A stretch of 64,000 nt of DNA, taken from positions 11,505,524-11,569,523 of the forward strand of contig OY725488.1 in assembly GCA_963281255.1 (NCBI GenBank), read 5' to 3'. This document shows, one piece after another, positions 32,854 through 44,900 of the stretch. The stretch is from Aphrocallistes beatrix (lineage: Eukaryota > Porifera > Hexactinellida > Sceptrulophora > Aphrocallistidae). The notes under the pieces were generated by a model. The model was not told where the DNA came from. It saw nothing but the letters and a program-made list of their open reading frames with translations, and ran no database searches. Within the stretch, counting starts at the first letter, position 1, and every line of letters begins with the position of its first letter. A program made the position numbers and the translations under genes.

Positions 32854-35800
32854 ATGGATGAAGATCTTTTCAACCTGAAAGAACTCACAGAGAGACTTAG
32901 CAGAGATGACATCAAGAAACTGCTCAATGCTCTGTCTGTACCAGAAGGTGTCTGCCATTGGGAATCTGATGCAACAGACTTTCTATACGCATTGAAAGAA
33001 TGGACAGAATTCAACCCATTCAGTTTCTACCAATCCCTTAACTCCATGCGACCAGATTTAATCCCTGTCGCTCTCACTATCAAATGGCTGTGCACTGATT
33101 CCCCTGTGACTCTAACCACAGAACCATTAACCATCAAAAGCTTCATTGAAATGCTAAAGAATGGAATATCATCCAACAATTTGAAACTACTACACATGCG
33201 ATTTTCTAAAGAAAAAACAGGTGAAGATATTCGCTTCGAAACTACGATGCAACTAATAGCCACAAACAATCTGATTCAAAGAGACATGTCTAGTTTATCT
33301 CAACTCCTGAACAGCCTCAAACTGAACGAAATGGTTCAAAGACTCCAACCGTACAAGGTAGCTTTTCAGAATATGGAAGATCAAGAATTCACTTCCAAAT
33401 TCAAGAAAGAATTGACTCGCTTCGGAAAGCAAATAATCGAATGGGAAACTAACGTGAAAAACTACCTAGAAACCCAGTTCAGAGACGTGAAACAGATGTT
33501 GGGGAACGATAAGGCTGTCAGCCTAGAGAAGGTGTACGTCGATCTGACAATACTCAAACAGGAACCGAGAAGTGTTAAACTGGAAGATGAGACGACGTAT
33601 AACGAAATTGCATATTTGAGGAAAATTGCGAATAAAGAAGTTGAAGTTAGTCCGATAAACTTCACTGAAGAACTGAAATCCTGCGACCCGTCCAACCCAG
33701 AAATTTGGTGTTTCATCGGAAACCCCGGTTGCGGGAAAACATTCCTGTGCAACCGCACAGCATTGAGATTCGGGAATAACGAAGTGTCCAGATTCTCCTA
33801 CTCTCTGTGCATCCCCTGCAGGAAGAAAGAGTGGCACGAGATGGAGTCTTCACGAGTGGACGCAGGTTTTCCAATCACCACCGAATTCGTTTGCCAATGG
33901 CTTTGCCTCGGTCTACCAGTCGGTCCCAGTTGGACGACACAACTGGCGAAACACATCACGGAGACGGACGGAGAAGGACTGCTACTCATCGTAGACAGTC
34001 TGGACGAATTCACGAAAGATGTCCCCTTCGACAAAACTCTTCTCTTCCTCCTCCTGACCAGACAGACTCTGACACGGTCCTTCATCCTACTGACCAGCAG
34101 GCCTGGCGCCTGGACAGATGTGTCGACTTCGCACCACCTCCACATATCCACCTTCTTCCAGGTGTTGGGGTTCTCTCCTGCACAGAGGGACCTGTACTTC
34201 GAGAAGCAATTTGAGGACACTTCCCTGTTCGATCGGTGCACTGATCTCCTCGATCGTTACGACGAGATGAAACAGCTGTCTCTGATTCCAGTGAACGCGT
34301 CCCTGTTCTCTGCCCTGCTCAAAAGTGATGACGGAGCTCGCATCCACACACTGACTCAACTCTACTACGAGCTAACTCTGTACCTGATACGGCGACAGCT
34401 GGACCGAATGGGATTCGATGAGCTGACGCAAGTGAATGAAATCTGTGAGCTGGATAGCGGCGTTGTGGAATGTCTGCACGAGATCGGTTGTATCGCGTTC
34501 CAGGGCGTGGCCATGAGGGAGATGATCTCCGACAAAAAGGTGCCACTGCAAATTGGAAGTGTGAAAATGACTAGCCACTGTCTGGGTCTGGTGCATGAAT
34601 ATGTGAGGGAGGAGAAGATGGGTCACTTCACGAAGGTTTGGTCGTTCGCTCATTTGACCATCCAAGAGTTCATTGGCGCCATCTGGCTTCGTAGCACGAA
34701 ATGGCACGACCAGTGTCTGTCCGTGAGGTTCATTGTGCACACGAACGACGTGTTCTCCCAGTTCCGCATGGTGGTGAGGTTCCTGTGTGGACTGTTGTCC
34801 GACGAGTCGATGAATGTGTTTTATCTCCTTTACAAACACGTGACACCTCGCCCTGTTCCCATCTCCCAACTTCCTGAATGTGTCCAACTCAGGTTTCAAA
34901 GTCGTGATTTATTCCAATACACAGGTTGGAGTGAATTCACAGAAAAGTTTCTCCAGTTGAACGCCATGTTACGTGAATCGAACTCTGAATCCATTTCGAA
35001 ATATTTCAACGCGTGCAGACGTTTCCTGCCTGAATCAATCTGTTTGTACATTCTGAGTGCTGTGACTCCCAACGAGTGGATTTGTTTCCTCGAATCCCTG
35101 CCACTTCTCAGCCACATCCACCTCATTTATGTGGATTCTGATTACGTCACTCCGGAACAACTCTTCCATCTTTTAGAGTCCGTTGAACAATGCTCTGTGG
35201 ATTGTGTAGCATTGAATTTATCCATGAAATCTAACACAAAAGTTCTTCCTTATGCGAATGCAATCCAACGCACTCAGCTGTCTAACACTAAGCTAAGTTT
35301 AGACCTGATCGGTAGCACGCTAACTGAAACTGAAACAGTTAAAGCCTTATTCTCCTCCTCAGCCAATCAGATTCTATCAGGCCTGCGTTTATTTGATAAT
35401 GAATTTCCTCCTGACACTTACAATCTGCTAGCCAATCAGATATCGACTTGTCAGAACTTATACTATATGCACAGTGAAACCTCTGAAATTGAAGTTCTAT
35501 TTTCAGCTCTTTCCTCTGCCACACACTTCAATGGATTACACTTCCATTACATTCCCACTGAATACCATCAACAGCTGTTCTCTCTGCTGCCTACACTCTC
35601 TAACCTCAGAGAAATACCATGGAATTATGACTACTCTATTCTACCTCACATAACACACCTCTCTACTCTGTCCTACCTAGATATAGGATATTATCAGTAT
35701 ACTCGTGTCAACCTCTCAGACAGTCTGCTACAGCTGCTAGACTCAAACAGACACTCAATCAGAGTATTGGAATTATGGAATTTAGAGAAGATTGGATTCA

Positions 35801-36204
35801 GCAGTTTAGATGGATTTCTCCGTTGTTTGCAGTTCTGTACTAACTTAGTAAAGTTGAAACTAGAATATGCTCGTATAAGTTGTGATGACGTCACTCTCTG
35901 GTGCTCGACACTTCACAGTCTCACCTCTTTACTATATTTGGACTTCTCCGATGTCTCCCTATCTGACTCAGGAATGTTGAGTCTGTGTAGAGGTCTGCTC
36001 TTCCATCCTACCATTAAACATCTGGACGTATACGACTGTAAACTGAGTTCCAATTCCTGTCTACCTCTCAGAAATCTGATTCCTACCCTCACACAGCTGA
36101 AGTACCTGGAGGTGAATAAACTCTCCAAACCAGAAACTGAACCTATCAAACTCCTCAAACTAACAGCTGATCAGTATGCTATAGAGTATGACCTCGATGA
36201 TTAG
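32854..36204 (+). CDS. NACHT-LRR receptor (NLR), 1116 aa, single coding exon
   Basis: Intracellular pattern receptor of the NLR type. Residues 1-82 are a six-helix-like acidic domain (DLFNLKELTERLSRDDIKKL) in the place of a death-fold domain. About 95-270 is helical. NACHT ATPase follows: Walker A GNPGCGKT at 289-296, Walker B LLLIVDSLDEF at 376-386, and ILLTSRPGAW at 411-420. The winged-helix/superhelical part contains FAHLTIQEF at 598-606, a conserved NLR box. From about 770 to 1100 come irregular leucine-rich repeats (LVKLKLEYARISCDD, LLYLDFSDVSLSDSG, IKHLDVYDCKLSSNS). All nucleotide-binding motifs look intact and no stop or frameshift is present. The NACHT region is more GC-rich than its surroundings. 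Upstream lie a TATA box and a 5'UTR intron; a possible AATAAA is at 36633. In sponges this architecture forms large families; ligand unknown. Confidence 0.92.
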   Translation: MDEDLFNLKELTERLSRDDIKKLLNALSVPEGVCHWESDATDFLYALKEWTEFNPFSFYQSLNSMRPDLIPVALTIKWLCTDSPVTLTTEPLTIKSFIEMLKNGISSNNLKLLHMRFSKEKTGEDIRFETTMQLIATNNLIQRDMSSLSQLLNSLKLNEMVQRLQPYKVAFQNMEDQEFTSKFKKELTRFGKQIIEWETNVKNYLETQFRDVKQMLGNDKAVSLEKVYVDLTILKQEPRSVKLEDETTYNEIAYLRKIANKEVEVSPINFTEELKSCDPSNPEIWCFIGNPGCGKTFLCNRTALRFGNNEVSRFSYSLCIPCRKKEWHEMESSRVDAGFPITTEFVCQWLCLGLPVGPSWTTQLAKHITETDGEGLLLIVDSLDEFTKDVPFDKTLLFLLLTRQTLTRSFILLTSRPGAWTDVSTSHHLHISTFFQVLGFSPAQRDLYFEKQFEDTSLFDRCTDLLDRYDEMKQLSLIPVNASLFSALLKSDDGARIHTLTQLYYELTLYLIRRQLDRMGFDELTQVNEICELDSGVVECLHEIGCIAFQGVAMREMISDKKVPLQIGSVKMTSHCLGLVHEYVREEKMGHFTKVWSFAHLTIQEFIGAIWLRSTKWHDQCLSVRFIVHTNDVFSQFRMVVRFLCGLLSDESMNVFYLLYKHVTPRPVPISQLPECVQLRFQSRDLFQYTGWSEFTEKFLQLNAMLRESNSESISKYFNACRRFLPESICLYILSAVTPNEWICFLESLPLLSHIHLIYVDSDYVTPEQLFHLLESVEQCSVDCVALNLSMKSNTKVLPYANAIQRTQLSNTKLSLDLIGSTLTETETVKALFSSSANQILSGLRLFDNEFPPDTYNLLANQISTCQNLYYMHSETSEIEVLFSALSSATHFNGLHFHYIPTEYHQQLFSLLPTLSNLREIPWNYDYSILPHITHLSTLSYLDIGYYQYTRVNLSDSLLQLLDSNRHSIRVLELWNLEKIGFSSLDGFLRCLQFCTNLVKLKLEYARISCDDVTLWCSTLHSLTSLLYLDFSDVSLSDSGMLSLCRGLLFHPTIKHLDVYDCKLSSNSCLPLRNLIPTLTQLKYLEVNKLSKPETEPIKLLKLTADQYAIEYDLDD

Positions 36205-38274
36205 GTAATAATAAGTTAAATTTAGAATGTGTCACTGCTGTCAGTTGCTAATCTGATTTTAGAACTGCTAACTATTGACTAGCTTAATCATTCGTTTCAG
36301 TTTCACAATCAACTGTACACTAAACTGAGTTTCTGCTTCCACTTCTGAGACACTCACCACTTCACACCTCTCCCTAACTGTACTTTGCATTCGTTCTAAT
36401 AGAGCGACACTGAATAGATAAACGTTACAGAGGTGTTATAATATGGAACTATAAATGTGAGTTAGTGGCAGAGCTAGCGACACCAAATTATTGATTGAAG
36501 GAAGCGACAAATGATTTTGAAAATTCTGAAAATGGCTTTAATGTGATTTCACATTTGGATTGACCAATAGATTTGCAACTTTGATTTTCATTGAAATTGT
36601 CGAGTATGAAATTCCATTCTGTTTTTCCCTGAAATAAACTCTGATTTTTGATTGGTTGAAATATCCTACTCTTCTTGTTTATTATTATATTTTTATTTAT
36701 TTTTGATTGAATAATTATTTATTCTTTCTTGTTCTAGATAACTTCTTAGAGGACTGGCTGTGCTGATCTTATTTTCTCACACATTCCTATTTCCCCATTT
36801 CATCTCTATAGAACTCTATTGACTTTGTTTGTTGTGTTGTTATTACCTTTGAATTAAACAATTTTGTGAGTCTAATTTTGTTCCAAATACTTAGTAGGGA
36901 AATAAATATCTGATCTAGTGTAGCTTCTAGTATTATAGATTTCATATGGGGTATGATTAATCATATTCTCACACCTTGCATAAAAACTTATGTGCAAAGT
37001 TGAAGTGCTACAACCTGCCAATGCTTCTAAATTATGAATTTTGATTTAGAATGAAAATACAGGGATTCCAGAACTGGCAAAAAAAAGTTGTACGGATTTC
37101 TTTGGCCAACCGTTTACTTGCTACTTTATTTTTTCCTCCAATTTAGATTTATTCACTCACTACCTTTTTTGCTAGCTACTTATTTTTTCCCGGTTGGCGT
37201 GAGGAGGAGAAATTATTGATCGTGCAATATAAAACTGAAACGAGTTTTCATTGAGCGATTTCCAGAAATATTTGAGCATTTCAGAATCAGAAATTACTCT
37301 ATTTAACCATGTCCGTTTCATCAGGGTATCCGGGAAATTTACTTGCTACTTATTTTTTGCTCGCCATCAAGAATATTTGGATTGTGTATTGGATTTAGAC
37401 TCTGAGTGACTCTAACTCCCTATTTATTCCTAGTTCGAAACTTATACATAATACTACCAACTAGAAATATCCATAAACAGTATTACATTGGTTGACTTAA
37501 GAGTTTTATTTTTGAGGGACTGTCACCTTATATCATAACGATACAGTACTTTATATACAATTCAATTAAAACTTTGAAATTCTATTCGGGATTCCATACA
37601 GAATTCAGAAGCGTAGATAAGAAGAATATTCCATCTCAACTAAGATATTCTCCCCCAAACAAGGCCGTAGACACAGGTGTGAAATGGTCTTGTTGAGAAT
37701 AAACGTGGTCAGGTTGAAACTAGACAGATAGATAGATGATGAAATTTGTCAAAAGTGGTCAGATTGAAACCGGAACGGTGGCTACGGCACTGCCAAATGT
37801 GCAGAATATGAATCTAGAATGGCCGCCAAATCAGGAAAAAATTCGTCAGAAACAAAAGCTATTCGAATCCCAAACTCTGCAAAATAAAACTCATCCTAAA
37901 CTAGCAGTTAATTAGAATAGACATAAGGAATCTAATAGAAATAAACACTCTAAAAAATGATAAACTGATAGTTGTCTCATATTTGAGGTATATTAATATA
38001 CACATTCTTTTAAAATTTGAGCAATCACCTATCACCTAATATGGCTGAGTTATAGTGGATAAACTGAAATTTCTAATAATCTAAAAGAAATTTCCCCATT
38101 ATGTCCTGCTGTTTCTGATTCCATGGATAAAACTTTTCTATTTCGTCTCGCCATGTCCCACGAATTCAACTTCGTTTGTGCTCACTTTATCATGACTCAA
38201 TTGGAAAGCATGAAATATTGAGTTGAAATGTGTTCAGTTCATTCTAGCCAAATTGAGCCAATATACAAGCAGGA
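36205..38274. other. 3'UTR and intergenic sequence
   Basis: AATAAA at 36633-36638 is a candidate NLR poly(A) signal. TTACTTGCTACTT..ATTTTTT words repeat at 37120, 37170 and 37335. 37657-37791 may be a hAT-like MITE (GGCCGTAGACAC at the left, GGCTACGGCACTG at the right). 37960-38075 is a reversed Helitron fragment. No gene seen. Confidence 0.4.
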
Positions 38275-38425
38275 TTAAATTTTCGCGGGACATGGCGAGA
38301 CACAATAGACAAGTGTTATGCTTGGAGTATAAATAAATTGAGACATAATTGGAAAATTTAAATTAATTCAATAGGAGAGTGAAAAATGCGGGAAGTCCCT
38401 CCAAAAACGTGACGGTTGGTATGTA
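38275..38425 (+). repeat. RepB dispersed repeat copy
   Basis: GCGGGACATGGCGAGACACAAT and GCGGGAAGTCCCTCCAAAAACGTG-type words match other RepB copies. A reversed scrap lies at about 38140-38170. Confidence 0.5.
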
Positions 38426-38592
38426 TGTCAGTCAATAAAGCGACAACTTCACACTCTTGAAAAATTTATTTTAGATAAATATTTTGATGGTGTACATATA
38501 CATCATAAATAGATCCTACATTCAAATTTATTCAAAATCGGACGTAGTACGCCGTCCATGCCATAGTGCATCTCCCACAGAGCTGCACTCAA

Positions 38593-38990
38593 CTAACCCG
38601 TCTCCAGCATAGTATCCATTCCACTCCTGAAGTCAGGAATGCCAGCGCTCGTACTGATGCCAGCCCCCGTGAAGAAGACCACATGCTTCCCTTTCCGAAT
38701 CCACTCCGCCACTTGATCCACCTTCCGACTCAGCTCTCGCGGAGAGTCGGCGAACTCTTTCTTCTGCTCTTCATCCCCGATATTGTACTGCCGTCCGGCG
38801 GCTCCGGAGTTAGGCTTAGCCCCGGAATGACCGGGCCCTCACGCACCACTGTCTCAGTCGGTTTCAGTTTCCCTTTCATCTCTCCCAACTTCTCCTCGAA
38901 CACCGCCGTTCCTTCCAACCGCGGTCTCGCCTTCTCGGGCTCCTCCGTCGGTTTATCTGCTCCAGTGTTCGCCGGGATTTGTCCACTTTG
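38593..38990 (-). pseudogene. Sirtuin (Sir2 family) N-terminal fragment
   Basis: Minus-strand frame from about 38835 to 38593 contains ELSRKVDQVAEWIRKGKHVV followed by FFTGAGISTSAGIPDFRSG. This is the NAD-binding signature of sirtuins (GAGIS..AGIPDFR), closest in shape to the SIRT6/7 class. It ends at TAG 38593-38595, which overlaps a donor-like G|GTTAGT, so an exon end is possible. Upstream, another frame (about 38990-38840, EKARPRLEGTAVFEEKLGEM) looks coding but is offset by one base and has no obvious intron, suggesting a frameshift. The catalytic core and zinc ribbon are absent downstream. It is strikingly GC-rich compared with its flanks. Confidence 0.6.
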
Positions 38991-39049
38991 GTTAAATATC
39001 CCAGTACAGGAGTCTTGGAACTTGGAACATGAATTCCGTATGTGAGTTC

Positions 39050-41259
39050 CAATTCACTGATTGATGTGTCGCATCTAAATATTCTAATCGTTTCATTCTG
39101 TATTATAGATACAACACAATATTCTTGAATGGAATGGATACTAGAAGACAATATCGAAGTATGAAATTGTCACTGATAAATATTTAGATCTGCTGAGAAA
39201 GAAAGAAAGTGAAGTCATGTATAATGTATAGGAAAGGTGTGAAAAATGTTTTCCATTTTTCTGCAGAGGTGTGAAAATTTCACTGAGAATCTGGCCCAGC
39301 ACCACTGGTACAGTTTTTGCGGTTTAAACCGGAACAGTTTTCAAGGTGACACCAGTTTGTTCCTGTTATACCGGAGAACTTTAAAAACTGATCCGGTTGG
39401 TTCCGCAAAAACCGGACTACTTCTAAAACCGTGGCTCCGTCGCTGATAACTTAGAACTTATTCGTAGATTCATCATTTACACCTACATGACAATTTCATT
39501 CTTCAATCAATTCGAACAAATAAAACAAAAAAAATCTCAACAAATTCTATGTTTTAATATACGTACATAAGATGTCACTATATAATCCACTATCTAACCT
39601 CATCAACCAGGTGACTTTTCTCAATGTGGAATTCAGTGATGTTTTGTTGCTCCATTATTAAAATCTACTAACTAACCTCTTCAACCTGGTACATAGGTGA
39701 CGAACTTCATCGCCCGTTATATCCAAAACTCAGATTGAGATATCATCGAAATAGCAGAAACCTCCTAGCTTGGACATTGCTAGGCATTTTTGTAGGAGGG
39801 GCTTTATCCAGCCAGCGGGGCAACTTCCCCCTGACCCTCCCTACGCCCTTGCCTCCTAGACTACTAAAACATACCAAATGCCATCCCGATCGAGTGAGTG
39901 GTTGCAGAAGTATAGCCTGTTACGTCGTACTCAAATCGCAATTGGTCAATTGATCATGCGCAGTGTGACGATGCGCATGTGCAATGGACTTTTTAGTACC
40001 TCTTCAATTGGTTGCTTAGTCTGCACCCACGAGCTAGTAGTACGAGTTATTAATGTAGTTAATTAGGTATCTAGATTTTTCGGGACGGTTTCGTCCCTGA
40101 AATTAGGCATGCCCCATTATTTAGGATCAGAAATTCATGTATTGTTCTTCCCACTTAGTTTCTTAACCGTTTCTAACATAAATTTAGAAAACTACAGCAC
40201 GGACGGTGGCTAAACCTTTCGGCAGTCTTAACATTCCCACTCCAGCTGGCGGGAGAATAGCGAGTTGGGAGAAATTCTTCCGATCCGCAGTGGTGATACT
40301 ATTGACACAGGAAGGGGGACAAAACTAGTGATAGGACTTCTACCTGCTTATGTTTCCGCAGGCCAGTGGAGAGAGGAACTGTTAAAGATATTCTACGCGA
40401 GTCAGGGACTTAGTACCGCTGTTCAAGCTCTATTCAGATGTCTGATCCTCCATCGATCCTCAACAGGCGTTACTTACGCTGTCACAAGGAATGGGAGCAG
40501 AGTTCTAATAATAAATCTCTGATCCAGCGTAGCTTCTAATATATATATATAGATGTCCTATAGGTACGATCAATTATATTTTCACACCTTCCCTAAATAC
40601 TGAAAATGGCGGGGAGACATCCGCGATATCGAGATCACTGTGTCCCCTACGGTTAATGCTTTGAAATTCTATTCAGGATTTCATAGTTTTCAGGAGCGTA
40701 GATAACGAAAAATACTCCATCTCAACTGAAATTTTTCTCTCCCAGATCTTATACTTCCTGACACATGCTGCCTCCTGCCCTTACAATCACACTACAGCAG
40801 CAGGTGTTATGCAACCTTCAGAAATATGCTCCTAGTCTCAAACCAGTAAATTTCCATACTCCTGAATCGATAAATAGCATATAATATAGGGTTAATTGGG
40901 AATATTCTAGTTTTCAGGACGTACCCAATTTACGGAATATTCCGTAGATTTGACATTTAAAATTTCGGGCCCGTTCCGTCAAGTTCCGTAAATTAGGTAT
41001 GTCGCATTTTCACACTCCTAAACACTGGGTTATCTATATGTACAATCGGTTTATTGCTACCAATTATTCCTGCACATAATAATTAATTCGTTTTTATAAC
41101 TAATTTTTATCTTTTTTTCTTACACCTGGTTATCCTTAGTATTACTCTTCGTTTTTTCTTTCTCTTAATGGTTTAAGAATTCTGAGTTACAAGTACATTC
41201 CATCGTTTTGTGATTAGTCGCGGTTAATTCTTAAAATCGGTTTACTCTTACTCTTCTGA
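39050..41259. other. Intergenic with repeats
   Basis: 39296-39446 has inverted words (CAGTTTTTGCGG / CCGCAAAAACCGG) and CAGC-type ends, possibly a hAT-like MITE. 39786-39860 repeats TTTATCCAGCCAGC..GGGG seen in both segmental duplication copies. 39930-40060 shares CAATTGATCATGCGCAGTGTGAC-type sequence with the reverse of 58190-58260. 40805-41040 is a RepC copy with an insert. No gene is supported. Confidence 0.4.
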
Positions 41260-43690
41260 TCTGAGATGGAATAGTAACGTCTTCAAGGCTCAGGACAGAC
41301 TGGCAATTGTTCTTTCTCGTCGATGGACGAGATTGTCTCTTCTGAAGGAGCTTCGCCTTCAACATCCTCCACGGGCTTCAGGCGCCAAACGGAAACCCAG
41401 TAGACTCGCTTCCTGTGAGATGCAAGCACGACTCACTCGGATGTCTCACTCACTCACTGAAGAGAGCGGTTCTAGACTTACCGTGCTCAAGCTAGACGAG
41501 ATGGCAGAACATGTCACTGTGAGGTGTGCGTTTGTCTGAGAAGAATGAGCGTATCCCTGCAGCAGGAAGATGGAGTTGTTGGATTCGAAGTGACTAAAAA
41601 CCGGAAACGATCAGGAAAAGCTGTAAACAGCCAAAGCCATCTCAACGCTCATGCTGGACATGATCTGGATGAGGCCTGGCGTACTACCAGATGGAGCTCA
41701 GCACTGCAAGGTAGACGAGAAGATGGACAGGACAGCACTCGTCGTGATGAGCTATTAATAGAACAGGCTTCTAGCGGGGATTGGCAGTGTTCTCACGTGT
41801 GGACTCAAGGAATCGCATTCCGTGGCAGTGATACGAGAAGAAAACAGGACACGTGTGCAACATTCTTTTCCGTTTCAAGGAGGACGCCAAGAAGCACTTC
41901 TCTGGTCAGAGTCAAAGATTAAGTTTCTGAGTTATGAAATGCAGAATGAAATGTTGAAAATAATGGAGACAAGCTGATCAATTTCTTTCTTGCCAAATCA
42001 GAGAAGAGTCTTCCGCTGGAAACAAGAAGAAGAAGAGACGTTTTTCTATTCTGTCATTATGAATGAACTCAGATATTCCACGTAGAGAGCAAGTAAGCGT
42101 CTGATTCGCTACGTCAACGCCTTGATGCTATCAGAAGAATTTCTCATTTTTTTCTCATTTTATTTATTCTATTAAACGCTCACTTATATGTTACAAGTTA
42201 CTAATATAACTATGTACCACGACCCACATCCTAACACCCCATCCTCACCAGTATTCTCCACAATCTACCACAGTAGATCTAGATTCATGAATCAACCACG
42301 CCAGTCGAACTCAAACCCACTTCCCAACCAGGAACCAGTCAACTCGTGCAAACTACAAAAAAGTGTACGATTTCTAGTGTTTTGGATGAGATTCTGTAAG
42401 AACACAGCGAAAAGCAGGATTTTCTGTAGACTTGGCACGAGTTGGTTTGTGGTGCGAGTTGACTGCATTCACCAAGCCTACTCCACCGCGCAAACAGTGG
42501 TCCCTACCCAACTCAGGATGCACTGTCCATATCTCGAACTCTCTGCCTAAATAGCTTCATCCCCTCCTCCCCATGCTACCGATCCAAAACATCCTTATCT
42601 CCAGTTCTACCCCAGGCCCTATGAGAGGGGGCCAGCAGGGCATTTGCCGTCTTCACCCCCCAAGGTCTGACACAAATAGACAGGGTTAATGATAATATCT
42701 AATGATCTTTTTCATATTCTATTTTACAATAGTATTTGGATCAAGTGTTCTAGGGTTCTTGTTAACCCATAACAGTAACTGTATTTTCAACATTGAGTGA
42801 AAACCCAGTGCAATTGATTGTATTGAATGGACGTTGAAAATTATCACCGTTCAACTAGTGCTCAAGAGCGTTTACCTGGGCTGGCCATGCTTAAGATCAA
42901 TTAATATTAAGATATTGCACCAAGATTATATTTTACAGAAAAAGACTAGAAATGTATCAATTAAAGCTCGTTTGTATTCACATAATTACACTTATATTAC
43001 CGTATGATATTTATCACTTCTCATGTTTTCATTTATTGCAATCGTAGTCTAAATTCTAGCAGTGGCCCGGACTTCTCTGATTCTCTCAGAGGCCCAGCTC
43101 TTTCCCACTAAAAGCCTACTCCGACACCCAACCCAGAACCCAAATTCCCTCCAACTGCGTCCTGGCATCTATCCTGAACACAGCCAGACATCACTTCCTT
43201 TATAATCCACTCAATCAAAGAATGTCAGCTACAAAAACGATCCAAATTTCCCAAATATTGGCAAATATCAACAGGTCAGTCCATTTACTAGCCTAAATCC
43301 CCAATGAGGTAGCTTATACCACCACACTAATCCAAGGCCACCCAAAGCCATACTCTAATCAGGTCAAAGCTATGGCATCCACTCTCTCCTATTCCCAGCA
43401 AATACTCCACTCCAAGATGTATACCTCGTAACCACCCACCCCCAATTCTCCATCACCGGAATTCTCAACTAACCAATATTTCTTGTTCGACCATTACATG
43501 ACAACTTATTTCCTCTCCAGTCTACTCCAAAAATATCTACACCACAGCACACATCCTAACCTCTCCTCCAACCCAAGCCCCGAAACATCAATCATGTGTC
43601 GCAACAGCCAATGGCGAAACTGCCACACTTGATCCCAGAACGTACACCTCCAACTCACTAACCTCTCTGCTCCCACTGCTTAAGTATAGC
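41260..43690. other. Unassigned region, partly C-rich on the plus strand
   Basis: 41333-41922 has open frames that are Arg/Ser-rich with no recognisable domain. From about 42190 to 43680 the plus strand is persistently rich in C and A and poor in G, unlike the rest of the window. Its short frames are Pro/Ser/Thr-rich. It adjoins the Gypsy elements and may be decayed element sequence. Confidence 0.3.
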
Positions 43691-43979
43691 AGCAATGCTA
43701 TTGTGAAGTAGCGCATACCAATATGCAGTTAGCGTCGTGGGCGGTAGCGACAGCTACGATCGCTCAGTTACTACAGCAATAGACATTAGTATATAAGCGA
43801 CTAGCGCTTACCTACGCAAAGTTGGTATTTTGCACAATTATTTTTGTAACTGTGTTAGTATTACCTTACTCACTGGATTTATCTATTACTACTTGACATA
43901 AGTTACAAAAATATAATCGATGGCAACCCATTCGCCAGTGTGAGCATACCAACGCTACAGAGCGAGAGAGAATCGCGTC

Positions 43980-44900
43980 TTGGAAGAAACTCTTCAGAGC
44001 CGCAGTTCGTCTCTGCTTGCCCTGGAAATGGAGACAAGTTGTCAGTAGGGCTCCTTCCTGCTTACGTCTGCAGAAGATCAGCCGAGAAACAACTGTGAGA
44101 GACATCCTCAGCCAAGATATGAATCTGAAGGATGCCTACGAAGTCTTAAGAACCTCGACCTCCTGTCCATCCTCAACAGTCGATGGTGACTCTTTGCCGC
44201 GAAGAGTGGAACCTCATAGACGACTTCTACGAACTCAGGACGGCCGCGGTCGAAGCGGTGCACTGTTACGAATGCCGTGTCTCCTCTGACGGGACAGTTA
44301 TCACCACTGTACAAGGTCCAATGGAAGATTGGGTAGCTAGAAAGGACGAAATTACCATAGCAACAGCTCGAGAATTCATCATAGCCGTGCGGAAATCCCT
44401 AACCGAGAAAGAAATAACGTTGGAAAGAGGCTACCGAGACATGAATCTTAATGCTGACACAAGCCAGCCAAGAGGACGAGACCCCCCATGGCGCAGCACA
44501 TACTACAGGCAGAGGCCCGAACCTCAACGAACTCCAACTGACAGAGTCCCCTAGTAAACCTGAACATATGGAAACCGCCAACAGCGTCCAGTATGCGAGA
44601 CAAGCTAGACCAAATGTTGGCAACAGACCTCTTACTGGAAATAGACAGGAGAATAAACGCTTCACCTGTTTTGTTTGTGGAGATCCAGATCACTTCCAAC
44701 GCAATTGTCCTAAACAGTATTGCCAATGTTGCGGTAAACAAGATCACCACCGAAGGGACTATCATGCAAAGAAGCATGTCCTATGTTTTGACAATTACGA
44801 TGTACGAAAGTGTATCGGCATTTGGTTCATACACAGAAGCAGTAGAGTGTATAGAGCATGCGCGAGCCAATGGAGACGATAGGCAGGCAGACGTACAGGT
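43980..44900 (+). pseudogene. Gypsy element 1: gag region with zinc knuckles
   Basis: Frames shift around 44200-44550 and 44590, covering a gag-like helical region (EVLRTS..., IIAVRKSLTEKEITLERGYRDM). A CCHC zinc knuckle CFVCGDPDHFQRNC lies at about 44662-44703. A second knuckle follows (CQCCGKQDHHRRDY) whose last Cys is Tyr. No clean LTR was found; a TATATAAGCG at 43791 hints that 43690-43920 may be LTR remnant. Confidence 0.65.

Noticed and set aside
33027-36158. Several open frames antisense to, or in another frame of, the NLR gene
   Set aside because: Shadows of the strongly coding NLR exon. None has recognisable domains or splice context.
38566-39045. Plus-strand 159-codon frame
   Set aside because: Shadow of the GC-rich sirtuin fragment on the minus strand.
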